From contig JAFEBM010000006.1 in assembly GCA_018242685.1 (NCBI GenBank), forward strand, positions 1 to 64,000: a stretch of DNA of 64,000 bases, given 5' to 3'. This DNA comes from Nitrospira sp. Lineage in GTDB: Bacteria > Nitrospirota > Nitrospiria > Nitrospirales > Nitrospiraceae. Numbering within the stretch: position 1 is the first letter of the stretch; every line of letters begins with the position of its first letter. Below, in pieces: positions 28,007 through 37,106 of the stretch. The translations under genes and the position numbers were made by a program. The notes under the pieces were generated by a model. That model saw only the letters and a program-made list of their open reading frames with translations, did no database searches and was not told the origin of the DNA.

Positions 28007-28145
28007 AGGAGATGTCGGAGTCTCTTGAAGAGGTATCGAGTAAATAGCAGATCTGGCGGCGTCTGTCACGGTAGGAAAGAACGGTATGGAGGCAGCAAGA
28101 CCTCTCGGTCTAAGGACAGTACCGAGAGCAAAGGGAGAAATGAGC

Positions 28146-28589
28146 TTACAGATCGGGGTCCCTTCCGATCAGCGCAACCGCTTTCCCACGATGCGCGTTC
28201 ATGTCACGGACGTTACCGGGCAACCGAGGCGCTTCTTCAGGCCAGGCCGTCACACCCATGTCGCTCACACCCTGAAATTTTGCTCCCTCTTCCATCAACA
28301 TCGTAGGACAATGCACTTCGCCGATCAGAATCGCAGTTTTGAGGAGTTGGATTTTTCCGGTCGCCGTGACCGTGGCTTTGATACGTCCGCTGCTGATCAG
28401 TGAGTCGGCGTGAATGGCTCCCTTCACAACTCCGTCTTCCCCAACAATGACTTCCCCCTTCGTGTGCACATCGCCTTCGAGGCGCCCGTCGATTCTCACG
28501 GTGCCGTCGACTTTGATTTCACCTTTCAGTTCGACACCTTTTGCCAACAGCGTAATATTGCCATCGTCTACGTACCCGGTCTTTTTCAT
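28146..28589 (-). CDS. Bactofilin
   Basis: A 147-residue bactofilin (DUF583), a self-polymerising beta-helical cytoskeletal protein. The repeated valine/glycine ladder is clear: GVELKGEIKVDGTVRIDGRL, EGDVHTKGEVIVGEDGVVKG and then SGRIKATVTATGKI. The start MKKTGYVDDGNITLLAKG (28589) is typical, and an upstream in-frame ATG adds 8 residues. It has the usual Pro- and charge-rich tail. The neighbouring class A PBP gene ends upstream of it on the same strand, which fits the known role of bactofilins in placing peptidoglycan enzymes. Confidence 0.93.
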   Translation of the reverse strand: MKKTGYVDDGNITLLAKGVELKGEIKVDGTVRIDGRLEGDVHTKGEVIVGEDGVVKGAIHADSLISSGRIKATVTATGKIQLLKTAILIGEVHCPTMLMEEGAKFQGVSDMGVTAWPEEAPRLPGNVRDMNAHRGKAVALIGRDPDL

Positions 28590-28696
28590 GGGGGGCTCCT
28601 CGGTACAGGTCAACCTTCCACAAGGTTACCGTAGGACCGGGGATAGGCCTACCAGTTTGTGAAATCCAGCACTCCTGTACTCGTCTCCAACTTGTT

Positions 28697-31009
28697 TTAT
28701 TGCGGCACACTAAACGTCTGTTTCAGCCGTTCCCAGAATCCACCTCCGTGAACTTCGCAATAGACCGTCGGCTCGGTCCCCGTGATGAAGAACTCGAACG
28801 TTTTCTCCGGGCATTGCGAAGTCGCAAGTTGTCCGCTTTTGGGATCAACCATCCGCCGGACGACCCCAACCGGCATCTCAAAATCCTGAAGATCCCGCGG
28901 GATAAGCCGCACCGCTAATTCACTCCATATGGGGAGGGCTGCCTGCGCGCCGGTCAACTTGATGGGCCGCTCATCATCAAAGCCGACCCACACGCCGATC
29001 GCAATGGTGGGGGTGTATCCTATGAACCAGGCATCTCGATACCCATCGGTCGTTCCAGTCTTGCCTGCCACAGGACCCCGCACCCCTAACGCTCTTGCCT
29101 TAACCCCTGTGCCTCGATCCATCACCCCTTTCAACAACGACGTAATGAGAAACGCCCCTTGTGGAGTGGCGGCCTGACGTCGATCGAGGGGAGGACTCCA
29201 AATCGTCTCCCTTCCCTCACGCACCATGTTGGACAGTGCGACCGGATGGATGACAACCCCTCCATTAGCGAGCCCGGCATAGGCGGATGTGATTTGAAGC
29301 AATGAAACTGACGAACTACCCAGCGCTAAAGACAAATTGTCGGCCAACGGCGTGGTAATTCCAAACGCATGCAGCAGATTCGTGAACGCAGAAATCCCAG
29401 TTCGGTGTGCGCTTCGAACGGCGGGAACATTCAAGGACTGCTCGAGCGCCGTTCGGACCGTCACCTGTCCTCTATACTGCCGATCGTAATTCTGAGGCGA
29501 CCAGGACCCTGCATCGGATTCCAGTGTCAGCGGCTCATCCACGAGTAATGTTGTCGGAGTCAGCCCGGTCGCACCTTGGTCACGTGCGGCCTCAAATCCC
29601 GCAAGATACACAAAAGGCTTGAAGAGGGACCCCGCCGATCGATGCGCTTGCACCGCCCGGTTGAATTGGCTCAGACGATAGTTACGACCGCCGACCATCG
29701 CGAGTACGTGGCCGGTCTTCACATCCAGTACGACCACTGCTCCCTGAAGCGGAGGCTCCACTCCAGCCAGAGTCGGATAATTCTTTTCAAGCTTCGTCAA
29801 TCCTTCCTGTAGCCCCTGAGCGACGATTCGCTGAGCCCTGGGATCAAGGGTCGAATAAATTCGCGCGCCGTCCGGTATATCCATTCCTATCCCCTGCTCG
29901 ATATCTTTGAGCAAGTGATCGACAAAGTACGGCGCATCAGTGAGGACATCTTGATTCAGCATGACCTTCACCGGTCGGTTCATGGCTTGAGCCACGACAT
30001 CTTCCGTCAAGATCCCCTCTTCCCCCAAACGGCGAAGCACCACATTTCGACGTTTCGTTGCTTCCTCAACGCTTTTCACAGGGGAATAGGCATTGGGGCC
30101 TTTGATCAGTCCGACAATCAGCGCGATTTCATCCATCGACAGTTCGTCAAGATTCTTACTGAAGTAGCGATGAGCGGCTTCTCCTACACCGTAGATCGAA
30201 ACCGGTCCGGCTTGACCGAGATAGATCTCGTTTAAATAGCTCTCTAGAATCTCTTCTTTCCGGTACTTGAACTCGAGCGTCATCGCGGCCATCAATTCCC
30301 GAAGTTTCCTCCCAAGGGTTCGCTTGGGAGAATAGAAGAGGTTCTTGGCCAATTGCTGGGTGAGCGTGCTGCCTCCTTGCACGACGACACCGCGAGTCAC
30401 GTTGACCCACAGCGCTCGGCCGATCGCGATGGGGTCAACTCCAAAATGGGAAAAAAATCGACGATCCTCGATAAGCAGCAGCGTCTTAATCAGAATGGGA
30501 GGGACACGGTCTATGGGAATCCATTCCCGGACCTGCCTGGAGCCGGAGCGCATCCCGCTGATCAACACAGGCTCGAGTGATACCAAAGAAAGCGGTTGAC
30601 TATCGGGCACGGACACCACCTCGGTGACGATGCCGTTCATCAGCATCAACCGGATTGATCGTGCAGGAAGCCGGTTCTCCTCCTGAGCATGCAGAAAGAT
30701 CTCGATTGAATCCTTCGTGGTGACATACTCACCGGCTACCCGTGGTGTGCCCGAGACCGGCTTGTACTCCAACCGTTGCAGATGGTCGAGCAATCCAGAA
30801 TCCACAGGATGGAGTCCCGGCGTCAGAAAAAACGGAGCGCCATAGATCAACAGGGGTGGATGCTCATCGCTTTTCGGTAAGGCCAAACTGGTTGAGAGGA
30901 AGATGCCATACCCTCCCGCTAGAGCGAAGGTCACTCCGCATACGACAAGGAATGGAATGAAGAATCGCTTCCTCAACGAGACAGGCCGAGGTGTCGTTTG
31001 ATTCGACAT
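28697..31009 (-). CDS. mrcB: Class A penicillin-binding protein, PBP1b type
   Basis: A 770-residue bifunctional peptidoglycan synthase. It has a single TM anchor (about 15-38) and a UB2H-like regulatory region (about 55-135). The GT51 transglycosylase follows with EDRRFFSHFGVDPIAIGRAL and GGSTLTQQLAKNLFYSPKRT. The transpeptidase carries the SxxK nucleophile in HRSAGSLFKPFVYLAGFE, SLN in LEQSLNVPAV and KTGTTDGYRDAWFIGY. The UB2H-like part and length point to PBP1b rather than PBP1a. In E. coli this region binds LpoB; no LpoB-like gene is adjacent here. Confidence 0.94.
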   Translation of the reverse strand: MSNQTTPRPVSLRKRFFIPFLVVCGVTFALAGGYGIFLSTSLALPKSDEHPPLLIYGAPFFLTPGLHPVDSGLLDHLQRLEYKPVSGTPRVAGEYVTTKDSIEIFLHAQEENRLPARSIRLMLMNGIVTEVVSVPDSQPLSLVSLEPVLISGMRSGSRQVREWIPIDRVPPILIKTLLLIEDRRFFSHFGVDPIAIGRALWVNVTRGVVVQGGSTLTQQLAKNLFYSPKRTLGRKLRELMAAMTLEFKYRKEEILESYLNEIYLGQAGPVSIYGVGEAAHRYFSKNLDELSMDEIALIVGLIKGPNAYSPVKSVEEATKRRNVVLRRLGEEGILTEDVVAQAMNRPVKVMLNQDVLTDAPYFVDHLLKDIEQGIGMDIPDGARIYSTLDPRAQRIVAQGLQEGLTKLEKNYPTLAGVEPPLQGAVVVLDVKTGHVLAMVGGRNYRLSQFNRAVQAHRSAGSLFKPFVYLAGFEAARDQGATGLTPTTLLVDEPLTLESDAGSWSPQNYDRQYRGQVTVRTALEQSLNVPAVRSAHRTGISAFTNLLHAFGITTPLADNLSLALGSSSVSLLQITSAYAGLANGGVVIHPVALSNMVREGRETIWSPPLDRRQAATPQGAFLITSLLKGVMDRGTGVKARALGVRGPVAGKTGTTDGYRDAWFIGYTPTIAIGVWVGFDDERPIKLTGAQAALPIWSELAVRLIPRDLQDFEMPVGVVRRMVDPKSGQLATSQCPEKTFEFFITGTEPTVYCEVHGGGFWERLKQTFSVPQ

Positions 31010-31220
31010 GGTCTCAGCTTACCCTGTATCTTCAGACAAGGGAACCGTGATTGACTGAAGCAAAGAACAAAACTCTTGAAATATCAGGCCGGCGTGAACG
31101 CTTCACCGGCCGGCTGCCCTCCTTCCGAGGTACCTCCTTCGGATCTATCTCACTCGCAAGTCCCCGGCTATCTTTCTCACAAGAAGCACGAAGCCCCAAC
31201 CTTTACCAAGGAGAATAAAC

Positions 31221-31466
31221 ATGACTTGTTCACGCTGCCAGGGATTCATGGTTAGGGAACACTTCCTGGACTTTGAGGGTACCTACGGGCATATGTGGGC
31301 CAACGGATACCGCTGCATGAATTGCGGGAATGTCCATGACCCGATCATTGAGCAACATCGGCTTGCCAAGGTACAACCGGCATTGGTACTCGCAAACAGC
31401 GAAGCGGACCACAGGGAAAACGAACTCCATACGGACGAGCATTCAGTCATTATGCGTGCGGCTTGA
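31221..31466 (+). CDS. Small zinc-ribbon-like protein
   Basis: An 81-residue protein of unknown function. Two CxxC pairs, CSRCQGFMV near the N-terminus and RCMNCGNVHD near residue 35, form a likely zinc ribbon. It has an AAGGAG RBS (31208-31213). It overlaps by 4 bp an extended frame of the next response regulator, but that gene's better start lies 69 bp further on. The gene probably belongs to the same short operon. Similar tiny zinc ribbons next to receivers are common in environmental bacteria, but I know no proven function. Confidence 0.75.
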   Translation: MTCSRCQGFMVREHFLDFEGTYGHMWANGYRCMNCGNVHDPIIEQHRLAKVQPALVLANSEADHRENELHTDEHSVIMRAA

Positions 31467-31534
31467 CACCGGATTTAAACCACGCCGCCACACAAACACG
31501 TACTTACAGAGTTTTGGCTTGGGGAGGAGAGGGC

Positions 31535-31897
31535 ATGGCCAGCATCTTGATCGTCGACGATGATGCACCGATCAGGGCTGTGTTGCGTGACATCCTTGAA
31601 GGAGACGGTCATGAGATTCGTGAAGCCGCCGATGGCCAAATCGGCCTCACACTCTATCGCGAGAAGCCGGCTGACCTCGTCATTACCGACATCCTGATGC
31701 CGGAGCGCGATGGAATGGAAGTCACACTCGCACTGACGCAGGAATTTCTTGATGCCAGAGTCATTGCGATGACCGGTGCTACCGTCGATCAGAATTTTTT
31801 CAACGTTGCTAAGCTATTCGGCGCCCGACGTGTGATTCAGAAACCCTTCACCCCCGACATTATTCGTCGGGTCGTGCGTTTCACGCTTGATCATTAA
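31535..31897 (+). CDS. Single-domain response regulator
   Basis: A 120-residue CheY-like receiver. It has ASILIVDDDAPIRAVLRDIL (acidic pocket), the acceptor Asp in DLVITDILMPERDGMEV, the Thr in VIAMTGATVDQ and the Lys in RVIQKPFTPD. I chose the ATG at 31535, with GGGGAGGAG 5-13 bp upstream, because it places the first strand correctly. It has no output domain, and no kinase gene is adjacent, so its partner is elsewhere. Confidence 0.9.
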   Translation: MASILIVDDDAPIRAVLRDILEGDGHEIREAADGQIGLTLYREKPADLVITDILMPERDGMEVTLALTQEFLDARVIAMTGATVDQNFFNVAKLFGARRVIQKPFTPDIIRRVVRFTLDH

Positions 31898-31959
31898 CCA
31901 AACCAACGAGATGAAGAGGACGGACTGAACCGGCATCGCTTCCAAAGAGAGACAGAGCG

Positions 31960-33408
31960 TTATCCTAGCCCGTCCTTGACTCCCTCGATAGGTCGCTGAG
32001 GCTCACGCCTCTGAGTGGGCCACAAGGACCCCGCCAGCATGCCGATTCCCGCCATTACGAATCCGACGAGCTGTGGAGGCCAGACGTCGGTAGGCTGGCT
32101 TACTAGTTCCAACGCCAGCCAACTCGTGAGCCCGGCGAGAATAGCCCACAACGCACCCTGTGCTGTTGCCCGCTTCCAGTAGAGTCCTGCAAACAACGGG
32201 AAAAAGGCCGCCACCAGGGTTACCTTGTACGTGCTCACAACCAGCTTATAGATCGTCGCGTCTGACCACAGCGCAAGAACCAATACCACTGAAGCAAATC
32301 CCACCAAGACCACACGCATGAGGCGCAGAAATTCCGAATCATTCAGAGGCGGGAATATCGGCCTGATGACGTTCTCACTCAGCGCAACCGACGGTGCAAG
32401 CAGGGTCGCACTAGAGCAACTCATCACTGCAGAAAGAACTGCCCCGAAGAAAATGACCTGCGCCGCGATCGGAGTATGTTGCAACACCAGGGTCGGCAAG
32501 ACTAGCTGCGAATCCTGCTCCAACAATGCTCCGAACTTGACAGGATCGATCAACGTTGCGGCATAGGCGAGAAACATCGGCACAAAACAGAAGGTAAAAT
32601 AGAGGGCAGCGCCCAGAAGCGAGCCCCGCACAGCAGTGGGCTCGTCCTTTGCCGAGGTGATCCGCTGGAACACATCTTGTTGTGGGATGGAACCAAGCAT
32701 CATAGTCATCCAAGCCCCGACGAATGGAACCCAAGCCGTCATCGTGGCAGGTGGAAACAAGTCGAGCTTGCCGGCTTGAGCCGCATGGTTGACGACCGCG
32801 CGCGCACCGCCCGCCAGATCCCCGACGATCGACGCAATATACAAAAGTCCTCCCATGATTACGGAGATCTGAACAAAATCGAGAATCGCCACAGAGAACA
32901 TGCCGCCGAACGTCGTATACGTCAGAACAATCGCCGCGCCGATCACGATTCCAACCGGCTGGCTGACACTTCCCTCCGTCACAACATTGAGCACCAAGCC
33001 CAACACTTTGAATTGGGCTGCGACCCAGCCCAGGTACGAGGCAACGATGCAGAGCGTGCACAATACTTCTACGGTCCGGTTGTAGCGATATCGATAATAA
33101 TCCCCCACCGTCAGCATATTGAGCCGGTACAGGCGTGGGGCAAAGAAAAGGCCGGCGAGCATCAAACACATACTGGACCCGAATGGATCGGCGATTACCC
33201 CGCGCAATCCCTCTTTGACGAACGTAGCCGAGATGCCCAATACGGCTTCCGCACCGAACCAGGTTGCAAATACGGTAGCCACCACAACGGCTAACGGCAG
33301 GCTTCGGCCGGCAACGGCAAAGTCCTTGGAGTTCTGCACACGGGTCGCCGCGAAAAGCCCGATGCCTGCAGAAAAGAGAAGATAGAGGATGACGAACCAG
33401 AAGACCAC
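31960..33408 (-). CDS. Sodium/solute symporter (SSS family)
   Basis: A 482-residue membrane protein of the SSS (PutP/pantothenate/monocarboxylate) family with about 13 hydrophobic segments. Family blocks are visible: FAVAGRSLPLAVVVATVFATWFGAEAVLG, YYRYRYNRTVEVLCTLCIVASYLGW, TYTTFGGMFSVAILDFVQ (the Na2 region) and GSIPQQDVFQRITSAKDE. It couples sodium entry to uptake of an organic solute, which cannot be told from the sequence. No substrate-linked enzyme genes are adjacent. It is full-length, with no fused kinase. Confidence 0.9.
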   Translation of the reverse strand: MVFWFVILYLLFSAGIGLFAATRVQNSKDFAVAGRSLPLAVVVATVFATWFGAEAVLGISATFVKEGLRGVIADPFGSSMCLMLAGLFFAPRLYRLNMLTVGDYYRYRYNRTVEVLCTLCIVASYLGWVAAQFKVLGLVLNVVTEGSVSQPVGIVIGAAIVLTYTTFGGMFSVAILDFVQISVIMGGLLYIASIVGDLAGGARAVVNHAAQAGKLDLFPPATMTAWVPFVGAWMTMMLGSIPQQDVFQRITSAKDEPTAVRGSLLGAALYFTFCFVPMFLAYAATLIDPVKFGALLEQDSQLVLPTLVLQHTPIAAQVIFFGAVLSAVMSCSSATLLAPSVALSENVIRPIFPPLNDSEFLRLMRVVLVGFASVVLVLALWSDATIYKLVVSTYKVTLVAAFFPLFAGLYWKRATAQGALWAILAGLTSWLALELVSQPTDVWPPQLVGFVMAGIGMLAGSLWPTQRREPQRPIEGVKDGLG

Positions 33409-33450
33409 GCGCGCAGAATACGGCTATCCCGATTTGCAATCAATCGATAT

Positions 33451-35823
33451 TCAAGAAATCTCCTGACAGAGAGGCCCACTATGCGAACATCTGGGTTGAT
33501 GCAGGAGCGAAAGCAATTCATTCCTGAAAGACCCAGAGCTAGGGATGGGAAATGGTCCGTTGATCTCGATCACCCTATTCTCCCGATCTTGGGAATATGG
33601 TTTCTGTTCAAGATCCCAACGGCTGGTCACTGTGACCCTTGATCCATCACGGCGCACATGAATGAGCTGGCCTTCCCATCGTCCCTTCGTGCGTAGCTCC
33701 TTCTCGATGACCTCAAGCGGAACAGGGAACACCGTCTTGAGGAGTTGATGAGAAGTCGTCCCCAATGCATCTTGCGGTTCCCATCCATACAGTTGCTTCG
33801 CTCCTACACTCCAGTATCGGATCGTACCATCCAGATTGCGAACCATAAACGCATCGGTAGAAGGGATGCCGTCTTTATTCGGCCTATCCCGCCCTCTGCC
33901 TGGTTGCTCCGGGTAAATTCTTGACAAGAGGCTAGAGGTCACTTCTGCCAGAAGCGCGGAGCCTGGCATCGTTAAATGAACAGTGTCCCAAAAATAAAAC
34001 ACTCCATCCTTCGCCACCGTGCACGTATCCTTTGAGCAAAACAATTGTGAGGCATCGATAAATTCAAAGCCAAACTTAGATGCCTCTTCGCTGAGAGCCG
34101 CATTGACGGCATCAAGACCGTCTGCTTCCACCTCAAGGTTGTTCGGTACTTTCACGCCGAAGTTCTCAAGCTTGTATACATACCGATGAATATCTATTGA
34201 GAGTGATGCCGGCTGAGAATAAACAATCACTCGCTTCTCGTGCAACTTCTCGAACAGAGCATCGAGCTGGGCTCGGAATTTTTTATCGCCAAGCTTTTCA
34301 TACGTCTTCAGCCAGCTGCTTGATACGATAATTCCATCCATCTGATTGTTTGGGGCATACGTATCAACAAACCAGTCATAAAAATCGGCACACCGCCCAT
34401 CATTTACACTGCGTATGGCCCGACAAGAGGTTCCGGTGAGCTGAATGATGGCATTCTCCCCGAATACGCGTACAAGACCCGGGTATAAACTCGCCGCAAG
34501 GCTGTCTCCAAACAAGACATAGACCTTCGAAGGTTGAGGGCGTCCTCCATCTGTCCGGATAACCGACGGCTGCACCGAGTCACAATGATTCTGCACAAGC
34601 GTTTCAAAGGTCTGTCCCGGATCAAATAAGCACGTATGCAGCCGAGAGAGCACATCAGCATCACGGTTTAGCCTACCGTGAGACTCTGCTGTAGTTACCT
34701 GCAGACCGACCGCGCATATAGCTAGAATAGCCGCGGAAGCCAGCGAGAATCTCCACACTAATCGTTTGGTCACCACATCTCTTTGACGAAATGGTCGCTC
34801 AACAAAACGCCACGTTAAGTACGCCAAACCGAATGTCAGCCCGACGATAAGCGCAATAGCCACATCATTCGGCTCAGTGAAACTTCGATGGCGAGTGAAC
34901 GCCAACAACGGCTGATGCCATAAATAGGCGCTATAGCTGACAAGACCCACACCAACTAGCACTCTACTCCCCAACAACCGCCCGACCAACGTTCCCGGCA
35001 AAGCAAAGACGATAATTAGACCGGCGCCGACTGTCGGTATCAAAGCTGAGAAGCCTGGGAAAGGCGTCTCATTACTAAATGTCAGCACCCCTAATACGAT
35101 CAATCCGAGCCCGACAAGGCTTAGTATTTGATAGAGAGTCAATGGGAAATGGTCCCGCTCTTTCCCCTCCAAGTAGAATGCGATAAGCGAACCTATCGCC
35201 AATTCCCATCCACGAGTGGGCAACAAGAAAAACGTCGCCACCGGTTTCCTGGTGATCGCATACTCAGCTAACGCAAGGCTGAGGAGCGCCACGATTGCCA
35301 GAAACAGGACTATGTTCTTTCGCCCCAATCGCCATGCGAACACCAAGCACATCGGGAACAGGACGTAAAACTGCTCTTCTACCCCCAAACTCCACGTATG
35401 GAGCAGCGGCTTTAACTCCGTTGCTGCATCGAAGTAATCATTGTGCCGCCAAAAGAAGATATTCGACGCAAATACCAAACCAGCCATGACACTGTTCGAC
35501 AATTCTTTCGCATCGCTTGGCATGAGCCACAACCAAGCAAAGGGCAAACACAACGCCATGACCAAGTACAACGCGGGTAGAATACGCCGTGCGCGTCGCT
35601 CATAGAAATTGAGGATTGAAAACCGTCCGGCCTCAAGGTCCGCAAGAATAATCGTCGTAATCAGGTACCCGCTGATGACAAAGAAAACGTCCACGCCAAC
35701 AAAGCCGCCGCTAAAAAGTTGGAAACCGGCATGGAATAATATGACTGGAACGACGGCAAGAGCTCGCAAACCATCTATCTCAGGACGGTAACGCATTCTG
35801 GGTTGTTCCGAGGTAACGCTCAT
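33451..35823 (-). CDS. Acyltransferase-3 / SGNH protein with C-terminal PAS domain
   Basis: A 790-residue, three-part protein. Residues about 10-370 form an OafA/YrhL-type membrane acyltransferase: YRPEIDGLRALAVVPVILFHAG, FVGVDVFFVISGYLITTII and HTWSLGVEEQFYVLFP. Residues about 400-650 form an SGNH hydrolase-like domain: YVLFGDSLAASLYPGL, and the late DTVHLTMPGSALLAE with its Asp-His. After about 675 comes a PAS-like domain: AFMVRNLDGTIRYWSVGAKQ and WEGQLIHVRRDGSRVTV. The first two parts are standard for O-acetylation of LPS or polysaccharide. The terminal PAS is not and is reported as a finding. Confidence 0.88.
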   Translation of the reverse strand: MSVTSEQPRMRYRPEIDGLRALAVVPVILFHAGFQLFSGGFVGVDVFFVISGYLITTIILADLEAGRFSILNFYERRARRILPALYLVMALCLPFAWLWLMPSDAKELSNSVMAGLVFASNIFFWRHNDYFDAATELKPLLHTWSLGVEEQFYVLFPMCLVFAWRLGRKNIVLFLAIVALLSLALAEYAITRKPVATFFLLPTRGWELAIGSLIAFYLEGKERDHFPLTLYQILSLVGLGLIVLGVLTFSNETPFPGFSALIPTVGAGLIIVFALPGTLVGRLLGSRVLVGVGLVSYSAYLWHQPLLAFTRHRSFTEPNDVAIALIVGLTFGLAYLTWRFVERPFRQRDVVTKRLVWRFSLASAAILAICAVGLQVTTAESHGRLNRDADVLSRLHTCLFDPGQTFETLVQNHCDSVQPSVIRTDGGRPQPSKVYVLFGDSLAASLYPGLVRVFGENAIIQLTGTSCRAIRSVNDGRCADFYDWFVDTYAPNNQMDGIIVSSSWLKTYEKLGDKKFRAQLDALFEKLHEKRVIVYSQPASLSIDIHRYVYKLENFGVKVPNNLEVEADGLDAVNAALSEEASKFGFEFIDASQLFCSKDTCTVAKDGVFYFWDTVHLTMPGSALLAEVTSSLLSRIYPEQPGRGRDRPNKDGIPSTDAFMVRNLDGTIRYWSVGAKQLYGWEPQDALGTTSHQLLKTVFPVPLEVIEKELRTKGRWEGQLIHVRRDGSRVTVTSRWDLEQKPYSQDRENRVIEINGPFPIPSSGSFRNELLSLLHQPRCSHSGPLCQEIS

Positions 35824-36263
35824 GAACTGTAGAGCGGAGTCCGCTAACCGCGATCTTGGGATAACTTCTTGTCAGCGTGATTCAGGGGCGAGTGTTTTCG
35901 TCTGTCATACCCTATTTCAAGCTCAGCATCCGTGGCAGTCAACGTACAACTCTCAGACACCTCAATATCCACGCGTACTTTTTCCAAGCACTCGAATGAA
36001 ATACCACCCAATGCCAAAATCAAAGTGCATCTTAGGAATGAGTGGAATGTCCAGCACACTAGTGAGTGCCCAGAAGGTGCCGTCATGGAAATTAACAAAC
36101 CGAGGGAGCCGTTTCAAGTGCCGCGGCAACGGAGCCGACTTGAAGGGCGGGAGTGAGATGACCTGCGGGGGTCATTAAGAGCGTGTGGGAGGCGGTGTCT
36201 GACGTATTCAGGCTCACTGACTCAGACGATGGCGATGCCGTGCACTACCGGTGACAATACGGC
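35824..36263. other. Intergenic region without a supportable gene
   Basis: This is 440 bp between the acyltransferase start and the PilZ-like gene end. Several overlapping short frames exist on both strands, but none has a clear RBS, composition or family resemblance. The promoter of the acyltransferase gene should be here. Confidence 0.45.
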
Positions 36264-36692
36264 TTAAAATGCCCAGTATCGAGATGCTCCAAATACCAGA
36301 CGGCATCCCACCAGAAAAAGCTCACCGTGAGACTCAACAGGTATTATTTTTGTCCACTGTACTTCATACAAATTCAGGGAATATTCCCATCGTGTTTCGG
36401 CAACATGGAGTTCAAGCAGTTGCCGCTTTTGAGGCCGACCGCCCATCAACACGAGAATTCCATGCTCACTCCTGTTGATGCAGTACACCTCACCCTGCTC
36501 AATGGTCGCTTGTTCCCCATCGAGTGATTCACACAAGCTATAGGCGCATACCTTTTGTTCGTTCACCCGCTCCTCTCGTCGCCGCGAAGGAAATGAAACT
36601 TTCATGTCTTTCGTGACAGCGGCTTCAGCATTCAGATTCCCGATGCGACATACGGACGATTCATGCATGACTTGCTTTGCTCCAATATTCAT
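36264..36692 (-). CDS. PilZ-like domain protein
   Basis: A 142-residue protein (from the ATG at 36692) that looks like a stand-alone PilZ domain, the common c-di-GMP receptor. The RRREERV stretch supplies the R-x-x-x-R pair, and CINRSEHGILVLM resembles the N-x-S-x-x-G motif. Beta strands follow (LELHVAETRW, LFLVGCRLVFG). PilZ families vary widely, so this is a motif-level call. The composition here is AT-richer than the neighbours, and the flanking gaps are long. Confidence 0.6.
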   Translation of the reverse strand: MNIGAKQVMHESSVCRIGNLNAEAAVTKDMKVSFPSRRREERVNEQKVCAYSLCESLDGEQATIEQGEVYCINRSEHGILVLMGGRPQKRQLLELHVAETRWEYSLNLYEVQWTKIIPVESHGELFLVGCRLVFGASRYWAF

Positions 36693-37106
36693 GAAACCTC
36701 CAAAGGTCAATACCTACCGCAGAAGGAACGGAGCAAGTGTCATACCTATAACACTTTGATAATGCGTACATGAATTGCTCATGATTCCCCCTTTGAACTC
36801 CCTGTTTAAGAACGTATCGAAACTACACAACGAAGGGATATGGATTCATCATTTCGATGTATTGTGATGATAGCTTGTTGATTTTAAACATAACTCAATA
36901 GTGAATGGAAAATCATACATGACGGAAGCTCTGTCCTTCACCGAAATGTAGGGGACTACGAGACGTTAAATTCCAATCCAAGCGGAGAGTGGAGCCAACT
37001 CACGTGTTTTGGCCTAAATCCTGTGCGGAAATACAACTATAACCCTGTGCGGAAATACAGCTGTCGGGGTTAGGTTACCAAATGCCGTCTGGATATTTGA
37101 CGTCTT
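36693..37106. other. AT-rich intergenic region with a short direct repeat
   Basis: This 414-bp gap separates the PilZ-like gene start from the dinB stop. It is clearly AT-richer than the surroundings. It holds the PilZ gene promoter and a two-copy direct repeat near dinB (37020-37061). No gene is supported. Confidence 0.45.
37020..37061. repeat. Two-copy direct repeat, 24-bp period
   Basis: CCTGTGCGGAAATACAACT is repeated 24 bp later with one change (AACT to AGCT). The copies lie 46 bp past the dinB stop. Two copies only, with a 5-nt spacer, so not a CRISPR array. Confidence 0.6.

Noticed and set aside
35822..36178. Plus-strand frames of 74 and 118 residues upstream of the acyltransferase gene
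   Set aside because: They overlap each other in different frames, have weak start signals and no recognisable family.
37020..37061. CRISPR-like repeat
   Set aside because: There are only two copies of a 19-bp unit with a 5-nt spacer.
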